From Scenedesmus sp. ARA3 (lineage: Eukaryota; Chlorophyta; Chlorophyceae; Sphaeropleales; Scenedesmaceae), in the NCBI GenBank assembly GCA_004335835.1, contig RWJK01001518.1, forward strand, positions 32,974-96,973: a stretch of 64,000 nt of DNA, given 5' to 3'. The notes beneath the pieces are model-generated. The model ran no database searches. It worked only from the letters and a program-made list of their open reading frames with translations, and had not been told where the DNA came from. Shown in pieces: positions 37,401 through 50,247 of this stretch. A program made the position numbers and the translations under genes. The number at the start of each line of letters is the position of its first letter. The stretch's first letter is position 1.

Positions 37401-40400
37401 GTCGTGTCACGTGTGAACAGCTTGAAGAAGCAGCTGGCTGATGCGCAAAGCGAGCAGTGCAAGCTCAATGACCAGGTGAGGCGGCGTCTGGGTGCGGTGG
37501 TCATTGATATGTTTTATTTTTGTGGCTGCCGCCAGCAGGGCTGTGTGGCTTGTGCCAGGCAGCCGTGTGGTATCTGCATCGGGTGTGTTGCAGCTTCTTG
37601 GGGTCTTGGCTCATGTGCAGGCGGGGTTTATGCAGGAGGTGGGTGCTTCACCTGAGTATGGTCCGACCACTGCACAGGCTGCACTTGCACAGTGATCAAG
37701 TGAGCTCATGATTGATGTACAACTGCTCTACTGCTTGCAGGTTGACCTGACGCGCAAGCGCTTGGAGCGTGCTGGCAAGCTGACCAGCGGCCTCGCTGAC
37801 GAGGGTGTGCGCTGGCAGGCTACTGCAGACCAGCTGCAGACGCAGACTGAGCTGCTGGTGGGGGATGTCTTCCTGAGCGCTGCGTGCATTGCCTACTACG
37901 GCGCATTCACTGGCAGCTACAGGTGCGAGTGGCCCCCACGTGGCTGGCATGCATTTGGTGTATGTTGGGTACTGTTGCAAGCAGGCGTGCAGCATGCAAT
38001 GCGCTGGTGACCTGCTGACGTGGTTGTTTGTCAGCCGTTACACGGGTAGTTGTTGCGCTTGTGCTGTAGGCTTGTTTGTCAAATCGACTGTATGCTACAC
38101 TGCCACGCATGCTGCAGGGAGGAGCTTGTCAGCAGCTGGGTGGCCAAGTGTCAAGAGCTGGCCATTCCAGTGAGCCAGAACTGCACGCTGCGCGGCACGC
38201 TTGCCAGCCCTGTTGAGGTCCGGGAGTGGCTGCTGGCTGGGCTGCCGAGTGATGGCACATCCATTGACAGCAGCATCCTGGTGACACGCGGCAAGCGCTG
38301 GCCGCTGATGATCGACCCACAGGTATGCATCGTGCTTTTTGCAGCAGCTGCTGCATATTGCTTGGTGGTTGATAATATTGCTGTTTTTAATGCATGATTT
38401 AGCTTCTGTGCAACTCTGGATGTGCATGCTGCTGGAGGTGCCAAGCAGAGAGGAATTGGCAGGGCTGCTTGCAAGTTGGCGCCATATGTGCATGTTGGGG
38501 GCCGAGTTCTTGTCGCGCTGGCTTGCAGGGTCAAGCGAATGCGTGGGTGAAGAACATGGAGAGCCGCAGCGGGCTGCGCGTCATCAAACTTACCGACAGC
38601 AACTTCTTGAGAACACTGGAGAACTGCATCAGAATAGGTGCGGAGCTGGGGTGACTGGTGGTTGCGGATAGCCCCTGCTCTGGTCTGAATGTCATCTACT
38701 GCACCAGCCGCCTCACATTGATCGACCATCATTGCCGTAACATGTCCTGCATGCACTCCTGCCTTCAGGATGCTCGCCTGCTGACTCATCAACCTTTGAA
38801 TGCTGCCGTGTTATGCATGCAGGCAACCCCTGCTTAATTGAGGATGTGGGTGAGGTGCTGGACCCTGCTCTAGAGCCAGTGCTGCAGCGCTGCGTGTTCA
38901 AGCAGGGCGGGCGGCTGCTGATCCGGCTTGGCGATGCTGATGTGGACTACGACCCCGCCTTCAAGCTGTACATAACAACCAAGCTGGCCAACCCACACTA
39001 CCTGCCGGAAGTGTGCATCAAAGTCACACTCATCAACTTCACAGTCACGATGCAGGTGGGGCAGTGTGTACTTGCATTGTGGATTTGGCGCCTCAGCAGG
39101 GCAGATGCACGTAGCACATCAGCAATGTGTGCCCAACCCATCAGCCCTCTGTTGGTTACACACTTCCATTTCCAGCCAATCTGCTTGCAGTTTGCTCCTT
39201 GGTGCGCACCTGCCTGGCATGGCGCATGCACTGCAACTCTTCATGCTTCCTGCTGACACTCCAGGGCCTTGAGGACCAGCTGCTTGGTGAAGTTGTACGT
39301 CAAGAGCGCCCCGAGCTCGAGGACCAGCGAGACAGGCTGGTCACGTCCATCGCAGCAGACAAGCGCCAGCTGCAAGACCTTGAGGTGAGCTCTGCAGCAG
39401 ACTTGCTGTTTGCACGTGTGGTTGGTTGTGTGCTGCACCAGATGCTGGCTTGCGCCAGCAATGAGCCGCTGCTGTGGTGGTTAGATGCGTGGTGTTGCTC
39501 CAATGGCCATGCAGGGCACCACAACAGGTTATCTACTCAGGGCTGCCCAGCACCTCACTGGCTGTTGTGGTTCGTGTGATTTTGCCTGCAGGACAAGATC
39601 CTCAAGCTGCTGCGTGAGTGTGAGGGCAACATCCTGGATGATGAGCAGCTGCTGGCCACGCTGAACAACTCCAAGCTGACAAGTGCAGCCATACAGGTGG
39701 GCAGCTGATGACACAGTGTCTGTATTAACTGTTCAGGGGTAAGCATGCTTCGCTGCTGGGCGCTGAACTGCGTAATGCATGGACAAGCACCGCCTGCGCT
39801 GGGGCGCCAGCCCCCGCACAATGTGCTCCGTTCATTAGGGTGTTACTGACATGTCCAACTGTCCAACCCGCGTGCAGAACCGCGTCAAGGAGGCAGAAGA
39901 GACTGAGCGCAACATCAACGCAGCGCGCGAGAGCTACCGCCCCGCCGCTACACGCGGCAGCATCCTCTACTTTGCCATTGCTGACCTGGCGGGCATCAGC
40001 CCCATGTACCAGTTCAGCCTGGCATACTTCATTCGACTGTTCAGCCACTGCATAGAGGCCAGCGGCAAGAGCGGCGATGTCGCTGTGCGGTTGCAGCTGC
40101 TGAGCGAGTATGCTACCTCGTTTGTGTTCAAGAACGTGTCCAGGTAGGACTGGGTGTGCAACGCGTGCGCAGAGCCGGTACAACATGCACTTCATATGTA
40201 TGTGAGATATCTGCATGCAGCGCATGACACATGACAGTGAATGACGCACGTGCTTCTACTCCATGATGCCCTGGCTATGCTGTCCATGCCTGATGAGGGA
40301 CAACTGCTTGCTGTGCCTGGTCCTGCTGCTGTTCAACTGTAGGGGCTTGTTTGAGGAGCACAAGCTGCTGTTCAGCTTCCTGCTCTGCACCTCCATCTTG

Positions 40401-42965
40401 CGGCATCCCTCAGCCAACGAGATTGCAGATGTGGAGTGGGCTTGCTTAGTTCGGGGTGCCGCCACAGCAGCGGCAACCAGTGGCAGTGGCAGCAGCGCCA
40501 GCAGCAGCCACAAGCCCAGGGCCAAGCCTGATGCAGCATACTGGCTGCCCGACGAGGCCTGGCAAGGACTGCTGCTTCTTGAGCAGCTGGTGCCACCGCT
40601 GAAGGGGCTTGGCGACAGCATACAGCAGGACGCCAGGGGCTGGAAGGAATGGTGAGCAAGCAGTTGTGGAGTCTTGAAGGTGTGGCTCCATGTGGGTGTG
40701 GTTCACCCACACGCACACAGTTTCAACCTGCAGCATGCCTTGCATCTTCTTGAGCAAGTTGAGAGGATCACCGAACCAGCAAGTTTATTACACATGATCA
40801 ACTGTATCCGCATGGTGTGTGTGCTGTGCTGGCTGCAGGTACGAGTCTGCCGAGCCGCACCAGCAGCCACTGCCGGGCCCCTGGCAGGAGCAGCTGGGCG
40901 GCCGCTTCGCTGCGCTGCTGCTGGTGAAGCAGCTGCGGGAGGAGAAGCTGATGTTTGCTGCGCAGCAGTACGTGGCTGCCAAGCTGGGGCGAGAGTTCAC
41001 TGAGCCTGAGCCGTGGACGCTGGATGGCGTGTTTGAGGAGACGAGCGCGCGCACACCCATCATCTTCATCCTGTCGACAGGTGCGTGCAACTGTTCATGA
41101 CGTTGCTGTTGTGGGTGTGGCTGCTATCAGAGTGGCTGATAGCGTGTGTGGGCAGTTGCCTTGTTGGAGTCAGCAGCAAGAGTTCACTTGGTGCAGGGTG
41201 GCAGGAGTGGTACAGCAAGGCTGTCAAGTGTGGCAGTAGCACAGGGTGCATGGTGCAGAAACTGCGCAGTAAGCGTGGCCGGTGGCTGCTGGCCGAGCTG
41301 TGCTGACTGCTGCACATCTGCGCTTGTAACCCCTGCTGCAGGCGCTGACCCCACAGCGATGCTGCAGCGCTTTGGCGAGCGCAGGGGCTGGGTGATGGGC
41401 CAGCGGCTGCACCTGGTCAGCCTGGGCCAGGGCCAGGGCCTGCTGGCAGAGACGATGATCAAGCAGGCAGCCACTGCGGGAGACTGGGTGTGCCTGCAGA
41501 ACTGCCACCTGGCAGCCAGCTGGATGCGGCGCTTGCAGGAGCAGGTGAGAGGGGACAGACAGTTGTCTGAGCTCACACACCTGCAAGTATGCAACAGCAA
41601 GCATGCGGTGCGCTGTCACACAGCGGGCCATCAGCGCAGGTAGTATGCTGCGCAGTGCTATGCTACTACTAGCTCAGTCGACTCCAACTCGAGCCTTAGC
41701 TTCGCCCTGCCCTGCTGCCGCATCTTCCTACTGCTGCATCTCATCCTGCTGCTGCAGGTTGAGGAGCTGGCGCACGGCACCAGCCAGAACGTGCACCCGG
41801 ACTTCCGGCTGTGGCTGACCAGCATGCCCTCGCCAGTCTTCCCGGTGCCGGTGCTGCAGAACGGCATCAAGCTCACCAACGAGCCGCCCAAGGGCGTAAA
41901 GGCCAACATCGGGCGCACCTACAATGATGCAGGCGATGAGCTGCTGGACAGCTGCGCGGCCAAGCCCAGCGAGTGGCGGCGGCTGCTGTTCTCGCTGTCG
42001 TTCTTCCACGCAGTGGTGCAGGTGAGGCGCTTTCTCAGGTCCAGTGCTCTCGAGTCACAGTTCTGCTGCGCTTATAGGTGCCAAGGACACCCGGTTAAGA
42101 CTGTGCATATGAAATGCTGCGTTGCTATTGCTGTTGCCCCTCTGCAGGAGCGCCGCAAGTTTGGCCCGCTGGGCTGGAACATCTGCTATGAGTTCAACGC
42201 CAGCGACCTGGAGTGCAGCAGCAGCACGCTGCGCATGTTCCTGGATGAGGCGGAGGCCATCCCCTGGGAGGCGCTGGAGTACGTGATCGGCCAGGTCAAC
42301 TACGGCGGCAGGTGCGTGTGCAGTGTGCCGCAAATTTGTGCAGCTGTGTGTGCTGTGCATGCATGCAGCAGGCGTGCCAAGCCCTGCATGGGGCATGCCA
42401 CGGCTGGCAGCTGGCATGCACTGCAGGGCACCGCGCTGTACAATCAGCAGGGACATTGGGGAGGAGCAGAAGTTGTTTGAAGTGGATGAGGATGCTTTAG
42501 GCACACACGGCTGCTGAACTCCGGACGAGTTTGGTGCTGCCGTGATGGCTGTCTACGCAGGGTGACGGACGACCTTGACCGCCGCTGCTTGACGAGCGTG
42601 CTGCGGCAGTTCCTGTCGCCGCGCATCGTGCGTGACGAGTGTGCTGCGCTGACGCACAGCGGCACCTACTGCGTGCCCAGGGATGGCAGCATGGAGTCAT
42701 ACAGGGAGTACATCAAGGCGCTGCCCAGGTGAGCGGGTCCAGACAGCTGACGCGTTAACCAGCGGGCAAAGAGGGTGTTGGCAGAGTAGATGGCAGGGCA
42801 GGCGTCACAGACTATTACTGGGGCTTCCATTGCATGCGGCAGACGGCATAAGCAATGCTGTCCCAAGTCTGCAGTTGTGTTGTGGGCGGAGTGGTCACAA
42901 CAAACAAAACACCTGCTCCTGCAATGCTGCTGCTGCTGCTGCACCTGCTTGACCCACTCTGCCGC

Positions 42966-42998
<33 letters not shown>

Positions 42999-44597
42999 AC
43001 CTGCTCGACCCGCCCTGCCGCCATGCAGCACGGAGGCCCCCGAGGTGTTTGGCATGCACGCCAACGCCAACATCGCCTTCCAGCTGCAGGAGACGCGCCG
43101 CCTGCTGGATGCGGTGCTGTCCATCCAGCCGCGCATCAGCGGCGGCAGCGGCAGCAGCGCCAGCAGCAGCGACGCCGTCGTCGCCGCGCTGTGTGCAGAA
43201 ACCCTAGAGGCGCTGCCTGCTGACCTGGACCTGAGTGAGGCTGCTGCTGGCCTGTTTGAGCGCATGCCTGACGGCAAGCTGAACAGCTTGTCGGTGGTGC
43301 TGGGCCAGGAGGTGGAGCGCTTCCAGCGGCTGGCTGCAGTGCTGCAGCAGAGCCTGGTGGCGCTGCAGGCTGCGATCCGCGGCCAGGTGGTGATGAGTGC
43401 GGAGCTGGAGGCGGCCTACAATGCGCTGCTGCTGAACCAGGTGAGGGTGGAAGCGTGAGAGCCGCATGCTGGAAGGTGCAGCGTGAGGCGGCGCAGTACG
43501 TCCCCTTGCATCCAGTAATGCATTTCAATAGGGCAGTCGCGCATTGCAACGCAGAGACCATTATGCATGGGGTGAGGTTCTAGGGAAGCAGCGCTGGCGT
43601 TTGTTCAGCACATGACATGAAGCGAGATACACACATGCCAAGAGCATGCACAAGCACACAGTGCAGGCGCTTCCTCATCCACTCTGTGCTATGCTGGCCT
43701 AAAACCCCTGGTGCCGCAAAACACCTGCAGGTGCCTGAGCTGTGGCAGCGCGTGGCCTACCCCTCCCTGAAGCCGCTGGCTGGCTGGGTGCGGGACTACC
43801 ATGCGCGCGTGGCGTTCATGCGCAGCTGGCTGGCAAACGGGCCCCCAGCATGCTTCTGGCTGCCTGGCTTCTTCTTCCCCCAGGGCTTCATGACTGGCGT
43901 GCTGCAGATGCATGCGCGCAAGTACAGCATACCTATTGACTCGCTCAGCTTTGGCTTCGAGGTGCGCATGGTGGCGTGATGAGTCCAAGCAACCCGACTG
44001 TAGTCTAGCTAGTCCGCAAAACTTTCACAACAAATCATCCCACTCAAGTTGCATGGTGCTCACGCACACAATGGCTGGATCAATATGCGGGCTGACAACC
44101 AAAGCAAGGCAGCAACTGTATACGCTCTCATACAGCGAAGCATTGATATATCGCATCAACTCAGTGAACAAACAGATTACTACCTGAACTTCAGGCTGAG
44201 CTCACAGATTCTTCCTTGCTCTCCCATGTTGCAGGTGACGCAGAGCCAATCAGGCAGTGCTGTAGCAGAGCCGCCAGCTGATGGCATCTTTGTGGATGGG
44301 CTGTGGATTGATGGCGGCCGCTGGGACAGCACAGCTGGCTGCTTGCAGGAGTCGCAGCCGGGCGTGATGCGGGCGCCACTGCCTGTGGTGCACTTCAAGC
44401 CGGTGCAAAGCTATGAGCCGCCAGCAGAGCAGTACCAATGCCCGTTGTACAAAACGTCTGAGCGTGCGGGAGTGCTGAGCACGACAGGCCAGAGCACCAA
44501 CTTTGTGCTGTGTGTGAGCCTGCCAGTTGCACGCGGTACAGGCACTGACTTCTGGGTGCTGCAGGGTGTGGCGCTGCTGTGCCAGCTAGATACCTGA
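17871..44597 (+). CDS. Axonemal inner-arm dynein heavy chain (DNAH3/7/12 type), about sixty exons
   Basis: ATPase motor of a single-headed flagellar inner-arm dynein. First exons: 17871-17906, 18097-18237, 18358-18453, 18708-19195, 19438-19634, 20046-20302, 20526-20864; last exon 44235-44597. Exons 1-4 give a low-complexity N-terminus. The conserved tail starts with [18 protein letters not shown] and WEREVQLY. The linker has [12 protein letters not shown] (about 26300). AAA1 (27.5-29.2 kb) has [19 protein letters not shown] and [18 protein letters not shown]2 has GPTGGGKTT (29909) and [19 protein letters not shown]3 has GVTGVGKSV (32271) and [12 protein letters not shown]4 has GAGGSGKRS (34363), where Arg replaces the usual Ser/Thr, and GEVPGLF. 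The coiled-coil stalk (36.04-36.64 and 37.3-37.5 kb) flanks a microtubule-binding tip (36.9-37.1 kb). AAA5-AAA6 and the C-terminal domain ([14 protein letters not shown]) follow. I found no stop or frame break inside conserved exons. Subtype is judged from tail sequence only. The alternative acceptor at 18597 would lengthen exon 4. TGTAA lies at 44757. Confidence 0.93.
19668..19834 (+). repeat. (CAG)n tract interrupted by a 50-N gap, dynein intron 5
   Basis: A pure CAG run (19668-19725) meets 50 N (19726-19775) and resumes as pure CAG to 19834. The flanking exons join as EFA-TLDQWERE across 19634/20046, so the whole tract is intronic and should not be translated as poly-Gln or poly-Ala. The two runs are out of register across the gap, so the N count is probably a placeholder and the true length is unknown. 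Unlike most intronic runs here, it reads CAG on the sense strand. Confidence 0.9.
30218..30345 (+). repeat. 32-bp direct repeat pair in a dynein intron
   Basis: Copies at 30218-30249 and 30314-30345 differ at two positions. Each is followed within about 15 bases by a CAG; the second CAG (30357-30359) is the true acceptor before [10 protein letters not shown]. The first looks like a duplicated intron end. Confidence 0.75.
42968..42997 (+). repeat. (CTG)10 near the end of a dynein intron
   Basis: Ten sense-strand CTG units lie about 30 bases upstream of the acceptor (43024-43026) before the exon encoding [16 protein letters not shown]. Confidence 0.9.
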
Positions 44598-45191
44598 TGA
44601 ATCACTCTGCACACTCGTGGATGGAACTAGGGGTTCTCTGTGATTCGCAGTTCTTGCATGCGCCAGCACCGTGAACTTGTTGTGCTTCACAGTACTGCTG
44701 CGCAGCATGCTAGTACTGCTGCTGCTGGGGTCTATTCCTGTGACATGATTTCGTGATGTAACCTTGTCGATGAAATAGTTCACGATCTAATGTTGTATTG
44801 CATTTGATCCGTGTACACCAGCCCAAACGTACGTCAAGGGCCAGGGCTGCAAAGACCGCAGCAGGAGTAACACCATCACCGACTGTTGGAAGGCCAGGAT
44901 GGCACACGTCACACAGCCAAGATGACCCTGTAACCAGAAAGGGTGTTAGCTATCATAACTCAAACATTCGACTTCAGGTGCTCTGCGAGGTTTTGTTGGG
45001 GCCGGAGAACAACAAAGACGAGGCTCGTGCTTTGTCCACAGCCTAGCGCCCGTCGGCTAGTCGCTAAGTTGTTTTGGAGAAGGGAGGAGGAGCAGGTGCA
45101 GCAAGACTTGCTATGGATAGTTGAGCGAGCTCTGGGCCTGTATCATTAGGGAGGCAGAGCGGGAGCATACAGGCCAAACAAGAAGCCAAAC
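44598..45191. other. Intergenic: dynein 3' flank and casein kinase 5' flank
   Basis: No gene is supported. The left part should be the dynein 3' UTR. The right part, with a short inverted sequence around 45040-45060, should be the promoter and 5' UTR of the casein kinase gene. Confidence 0.5.
44757..44761 (+). terminator. TGTAA polyadenylation signal (dynein heavy chain)
   Basis: Located 160 bases after the dynein stop. Assignment rests on the pentamer and its position only. Confidence 0.35.
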
Positions 45192-48100
45192 ATGGCGTTA
45201 GACATCCGTATAGCTGGACGCTACCGACTGGGGCGCAAAATCGGTGAGCTATGCTGCCCAGGCCTCGCTGTGCCTTGGGGCATGCAGTGGGTCGTGGCCA
45301 GGCGCTAACGTGCTTCGTTTATGCTACAGGTGGCGGGTCGTTTGGAGACATTTACTTAGGTGCGTTGCCGGGGCAGAGGGGCGGGCGCTATGTTTGCCGC
45401 TGGACAGAACATTGCTGACTCACGCGCTCTGGCCTGCAGGCACCAACATACAGACTGGAGAGGAGGTGGCTATCAAGCTGGTGCGTGAAGCGAACCAGCA
45501 CGCTCGTCAGCGGCCAGCCGGGCAGGCCTTGCTGTGCATGGACACTCACTCCGCTCCTTGTTCTGCAGGAGAGCATCAAGACCAAGCACCCGCAGCTGCT
45601 GTATGAATCAAAATTATACAAGATCCTGCAGGGTGGAGGTGCGTGGCAGGCAGGCAGGCAGCAGGCAAAGAGGCATGGTGCACAGCAGCTGCTTCTGGTA
45701 CTGTTGCCGCTGCTGTTGCCTTTCCCGCTGAACTTGTGTTTATGCTCTACTGCAGTTGGCATCCCCAACGTGCGCTGGTATGGCGTGGAGGGGGATTACA
45801 ACGTGATGGTCATTGACCTGCTTGGGCCCAGCCTTGAGGACCTGTTCAACTTCTGCAACAGAAAGTTCAGCCTCAAGACAGTGCTAATGCTGGCGGACCA
45901 GCTGGTGCGTGAGCAGGCTGGCTGGATGAACCACGACTTCAACTGCTTGCACCTAGTTGATGCAGCCTGGCTGTGTTATGTTCAGCAACAGCCGACGTGT
46001 GCATTATCATGGATCTGTAGCTCCTCCTGTCGTGGCTGTTGCTGTGCTGCTGTGCGCATCAAACAGTGCTGACATGTGATCAGCATTTGACTTGAGACTT
46101 GAGCCTTTTTTTTCAACAGCAGCTTGCGCAGCTGCCATCGGAGATTCTTGCAGAGGCAGGCTGCTGGCAGCAGTCGCAGCACTGCACCAGCTCAGCCCAC
46201 AGCGAGCGGTTGCAGCAGCAGCAGCAAGTGCTGCGCCAGGCATGCACTGGAGGAGACTATTCAACAACAGCAGCAGCAGCAGCCACAAGTGGCCGGGTAC
46301 AGCATTGGCGTGGCGTATCAGCTGCTTAGTATATCTCCGTTGTTGTCTACTCAGGCGCACACCTCGTAGCGCTGATGCATCTGCTGCAAGCAATGTTTGT
46401 TTACGCCCTCGTGCATGTGTGCGCTGCTGCTGCTGTCGTGGTCCTGCCGCCTGCAGCTGTCGCGGGTGGAGTTTGTGCACGCGCGCAGCTTCATCCACAG
46501 GGACATCAAGCCAGACAACTTCCTCATGGGGCTGGGCAAGAAGGCCAACCAGGTACAGCAGGCGACAGGGAAGCTGCACAGCAGCACACAGCAGCCTCAG
46601 GCAGTTGCAGCACGGATGCTCGCAGACTAGTGGCCTTTGCCATGCCAGGAAGGGCAGCTGAAGCAGAGTATGGCAGAGCGTGGGGTAGTTGATACGTTTT
46701 GGCAGTGGAGGCTAGCCATGGAGCTCTAGCTGTCTAGCAACTGCCGCAGGCGTGGCAGTCGCCCAGATGTCATATTAGACGTGCTGCAACTGAGCAGGCG
46801 CAAGTAGCAGCAGGCGTCTGCTGTATGCAGCCCCTTGGCACTGCTGGCAGCTGCCCCTCGACACTGCGTGCCCCTGACTTCTGTGCGTGCGCTGCTGCGT
46901 CACTAGGTGCACATCATCGACTTTGGCCTGGCCAAGAAGTACCGGGACCCCAAGAGCCACATCCACATCCCGTACCGCGAGAACAAGAACCTCACGGGCA
47001 CAGCACGCTACGCCAGCATCAACACGCACCTCGGCATTGAGCAGAGCAGGTGCGCCGCAACAGCGTTCGTGTGTTCTTGTTGTGCTCCACTGTTCCATGT
47101 CACGCACAACCCGCACGAGGCAGTGGCATGTGCTGTACACTCGTTCATGCGTGGTGGGAAGCCAAAGTTCAGCTGCTGGCAATCTTGTGGTTGCCTCCTC
47201 TGTGCATGCTGAGAGCAATTGTGCTCAACCGGCTGCTGCTCTCTCCGCCTGTGGCTGCTGCTGCCGCCGCGTCACCCGCCAGGCGTGATGACATGGAGAG
47301 CCTGGGCTACGTGCTGATGTACTTCCTGCGCGGCAGCCTGCCCTGGCAGGGGCTCAAGGCCGCCACCAAGCGCCAGAAGTACGAGAAGATCAGCGAGAAG
47401 AAGATGTCCACGCCCATCGAGCTGCTGACCAAGGGCTACCCGCTGGAGTTCACCACCTACTTCCAGTACTGCCGCAGCCTGCGCTTTGACGACAAGCCTG
47501 ACTACTCCTACCTGCGCAAGGTCTTCAGGGACCTCTTCGCGCGCGAGGGTGAGCGCAGGATTGTGGCAGCTGGGGGTGTGGTGCTGATGCAGGCGTAGGG
47601 TGACTCGCTGCGCAGTAGAGTGCGTCGCGGTGAAGGCAGAGACGGGATGAGTGAGGGTGGAAGCATTGCACATAAAAACTTGCTCTAGGGCAGTTGGTTG
47701 TGGCGCCTGTCTGCAGCAAATTATTGCTGTGTGGTGTTGATAGCTCTGTGTGGGCTGACTGCCAGTACCGTCAACAAAGATGTAAACATGTCCTTTGCTG
47801 CTGTTGTTTGTCTGCGCTGCCGCGTGGCGCAGGCTACCACTGGGACTACGTGTTCGACTGGACGGTGCTCAAGCACGTGCACAACCAGAACCTGCAGCGG
47901 CAGGTGAACCCGCGGCCGGAGGGCGCCGGCCAGGAGCAGCAGCAACAGCAGCCGGGCGCTGAGCGCGCTGGCGTAGCAGCGGCTGGCGGCGCGGCAATTG
48001 GTGCTGGTGACGCAGCTGCAGCTGGAGAGTCGTCCCGCAGGAGGTGAGCAGCAGCAGCGTGCGAGTTTATGTAGATCCGGCTGGCGTTGCAATTGCTGGG

Positions 48101-48437
48101 ACACTGAAGGGGCAGGGCAGATGCAGTGGTGATGATGGGTGCGCTGGATTGCAGATGCAACGTGTACTCTGCAAGCTGGCACTGCACATACATGTAGCTG
48201 TGTTTAGCAATGCTTGCGCATAGTTGCTCCGCAGCACGTGGCAGTAGTGCATTGTGTGCTTTGTGGTTCTGTGTGTGCTTTGTGGTTTGTGTGCGACAAA
48301 AACACGGAAACATGTGAATGCAATTCTGGTGGGGCAGCTTGGGACTGGCTGAGAGCCTGGTGGTGCTCCTGTGCTGTCTTTCATGCAGACTGCTGCTCCA
48401 GACCTCCCAGGGCCAGTACGGCGCAACGCGCTACTGA
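45192..48437 (+). CDS. CK1: Casein kinase 1 family Ser/Thr kinase, nine or ten exons
   Basis: Model: 45192-45243, 45330-45359, 45440-45480, 45569-45638, 45756-45904, 46457-46552, 46907-47049, 47283-47548, 47833-48043, 48389-48437 (368 residues). The Gly-rich loop [12 protein letters not shown] spans exons 1-3, with exon 2 only 30 bases. Next come the ATP-binding Lys in [19 protein letters not shown], the catalytic loop [25 protein letters not shown], the CK1-specific [33 protein letters not shown] and DYVFDWT. All kinase residues are intact, so it should be an active, soluble constitutive kinase. It resembles plant CKL and animal CK1 delta/epsilon, with a shortened Gln/Gly/Ala tail after residue about 300. 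The last junction is uncertain. Without splicing at 48044 the frame ends at 48045-48047 with 353 residues; the consensus GTGAGC donor favours the longer form. Confidence 0.92.
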
Positions 48438-50247
48438 TCAGCTGGCAGCTGCATGCCAGGCGCGCAGCGCAGCAGCTGGCGGCAGCTGCATGCTAGGCGC
48501 AGGAGCGGCGGCGAACAGCGACAGCAGCAGTGCTGGCGATGAAATCCTGCAGCCGCTGCGGTTGGAGGAGCTGCAATCAGCCATGGCAGTGGTGGTGGTG
48601 TGCGGCTGTGCATGAGCAACAGGCACCGAGCAGCACTCATGCCATCCTGCTGGGAGAGCCGCACGCTGCATGCTGCACTGTGCGCGCTGGCTTGTTGGCA
48701 TGGCAGGTTCCTGGTGCAGGCGGGCTGATGCATTGGCGCAGAGCACAGCAGCTGCTGTGCAGCGCAGCAGCGTTGCTGCTGGTGTGCCAGTGGTGGTCAT
48801 GCCACTGCGGCAGCCGAGGCTGCAAATGCTTGAAGCCGCACACCTGGTGGGGTGGCGTGCTGCAGTGCGCTGCAGCTGCTGTTCTACGATGTGTGCGAGT
48901 TTTGGTGGTTGGCGGGGCTGGCGGGTGCGTGGGGTGTTTTGAGCAGGGCTGGCAGGGAGGGGCTACTCAGGCAGGTAGTTGTTGGGCTGCACTCGTAGCC
49001 TTGATGCTGTGTGTGTTTGTGTGCCTGGCGCTGTACTGTTGGCCACGCGGGGGCGGCTGGGCGGGGTTTGAGTGCAGGGGAGGTTGGGGTGCGGTGGGCT
49101 GCTGGGGAGTGTGAGCTATATGGCTGGGTTGGGGATGATCCGTGCGGTTTGCTTTGAGGGCTAACGCACTTGATGAGCCATGCATATGACATTGAGCACA
49201 CCTGCTGTGGCTGCTGCGGCAGTGAGCTGCGGCTGTGTCGGCGTGCGCTCCCTGTACCATCCCCCTGACTGTCGCGCGGGGGCATGCGTTGCGGCGCTGC
49301 GCCGTAGGCGCTCTCTTGTGTGTACCATTATTCGAGACTGGCTGGCGCATTGTGAGGAAAACTGCTGTGACAGGCCGGGGGCGTTTCGCCTCGTGTGGTG
49401 TGGCTGTGGGTTTGGGACATGTGTTTGGAGAGCTGCGGGTGTGTCTGTCAGTTCAGCGTGGGGGGGCGCGCAGTGAGCACAGGATGGCGGCTGCATCTTT
49501 GCAAGCTTTGCCCTTTGACAACTCCCTGTTGATGTTTTGTTGTTGCCATATTCCGGTTTCAAGGGTGCAGCCGCTGTGATGCTGTCGTGCTGCGCAGCTT
49601 TCCGCGCTGGCTGCTGTGCACCTTGCTTGCATGCATGCATGCTGTCAAGCAGCAGAGGTCGGTTGATACGCCTTGAGCATCCACGTGACGCGCAAGTAGC
49701 GCGCTTTTCAACATTGCCTGTGCTGCAGTCTGGTGCACAACCGATAATGGCACACTTTCTGTTAGTTAGGCTGCGTCCATCCGCATGTTAGTAGTAAGCA
49801 GGCATGCGGTGTTGTCTGCGAGCGTCTTGCTGTCAGGGGATTGCTATACTTTTACGTTGGTGGTTTTGCATCCATACGCTGGCGTGGCTGGTAACTTTCT
49901 GGATTCTTTTTCGGACTGTTGTTGTGCAAGGTCAACGAGCTCAGTTTTCGAGGAAATCTTGCCTGCATGCTAGGTGCCAAGGAGTCTAGAGAAAGGGTTC
50001 TGCTGGCCCAGGGTGCTGTCCTGGTCTGCTGGGCATGAAGGGGTTGGCTGGCGCCCTTCCCTTGTACATGCAAAGTTGGCATCGTGTTTTATCAGCTGTC
50101 CCGTACACCAAATCAGAGCTCGAAAAGCGTGAAGTGGTCTGGTTGCTGGGACGCGATGTGGTGCTTTGCTGCAAAGCGGCACCTCGAAATAGGCCGCTGA
50201 ACGGCAGCAACCGCACCCAAACTTTCGATCTTAAGTCTCAAAGTGCG
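48438..50247. other. TG-rich intergenic stretch without a supported gene
   Basis: About 1.8 kb. The plus strand from about 48580 to 49900 is strongly G/T-rich with long TGTG stretches, matching 3' flanks elsewhere here. Open frames on both strands lack domains and splice logic. A short GCAT repeat occurs at about 49627-49639. The right end must contain the promoter of the next gene. Confidence 0.45.

Noticed and set aside
48530..49114. 195-residue plus-strand frame after casein kinase 1
   Set aside because: Trp/Cys/Gly-rich translation of a TG-rich 3' flank, with no splice logic or domain.
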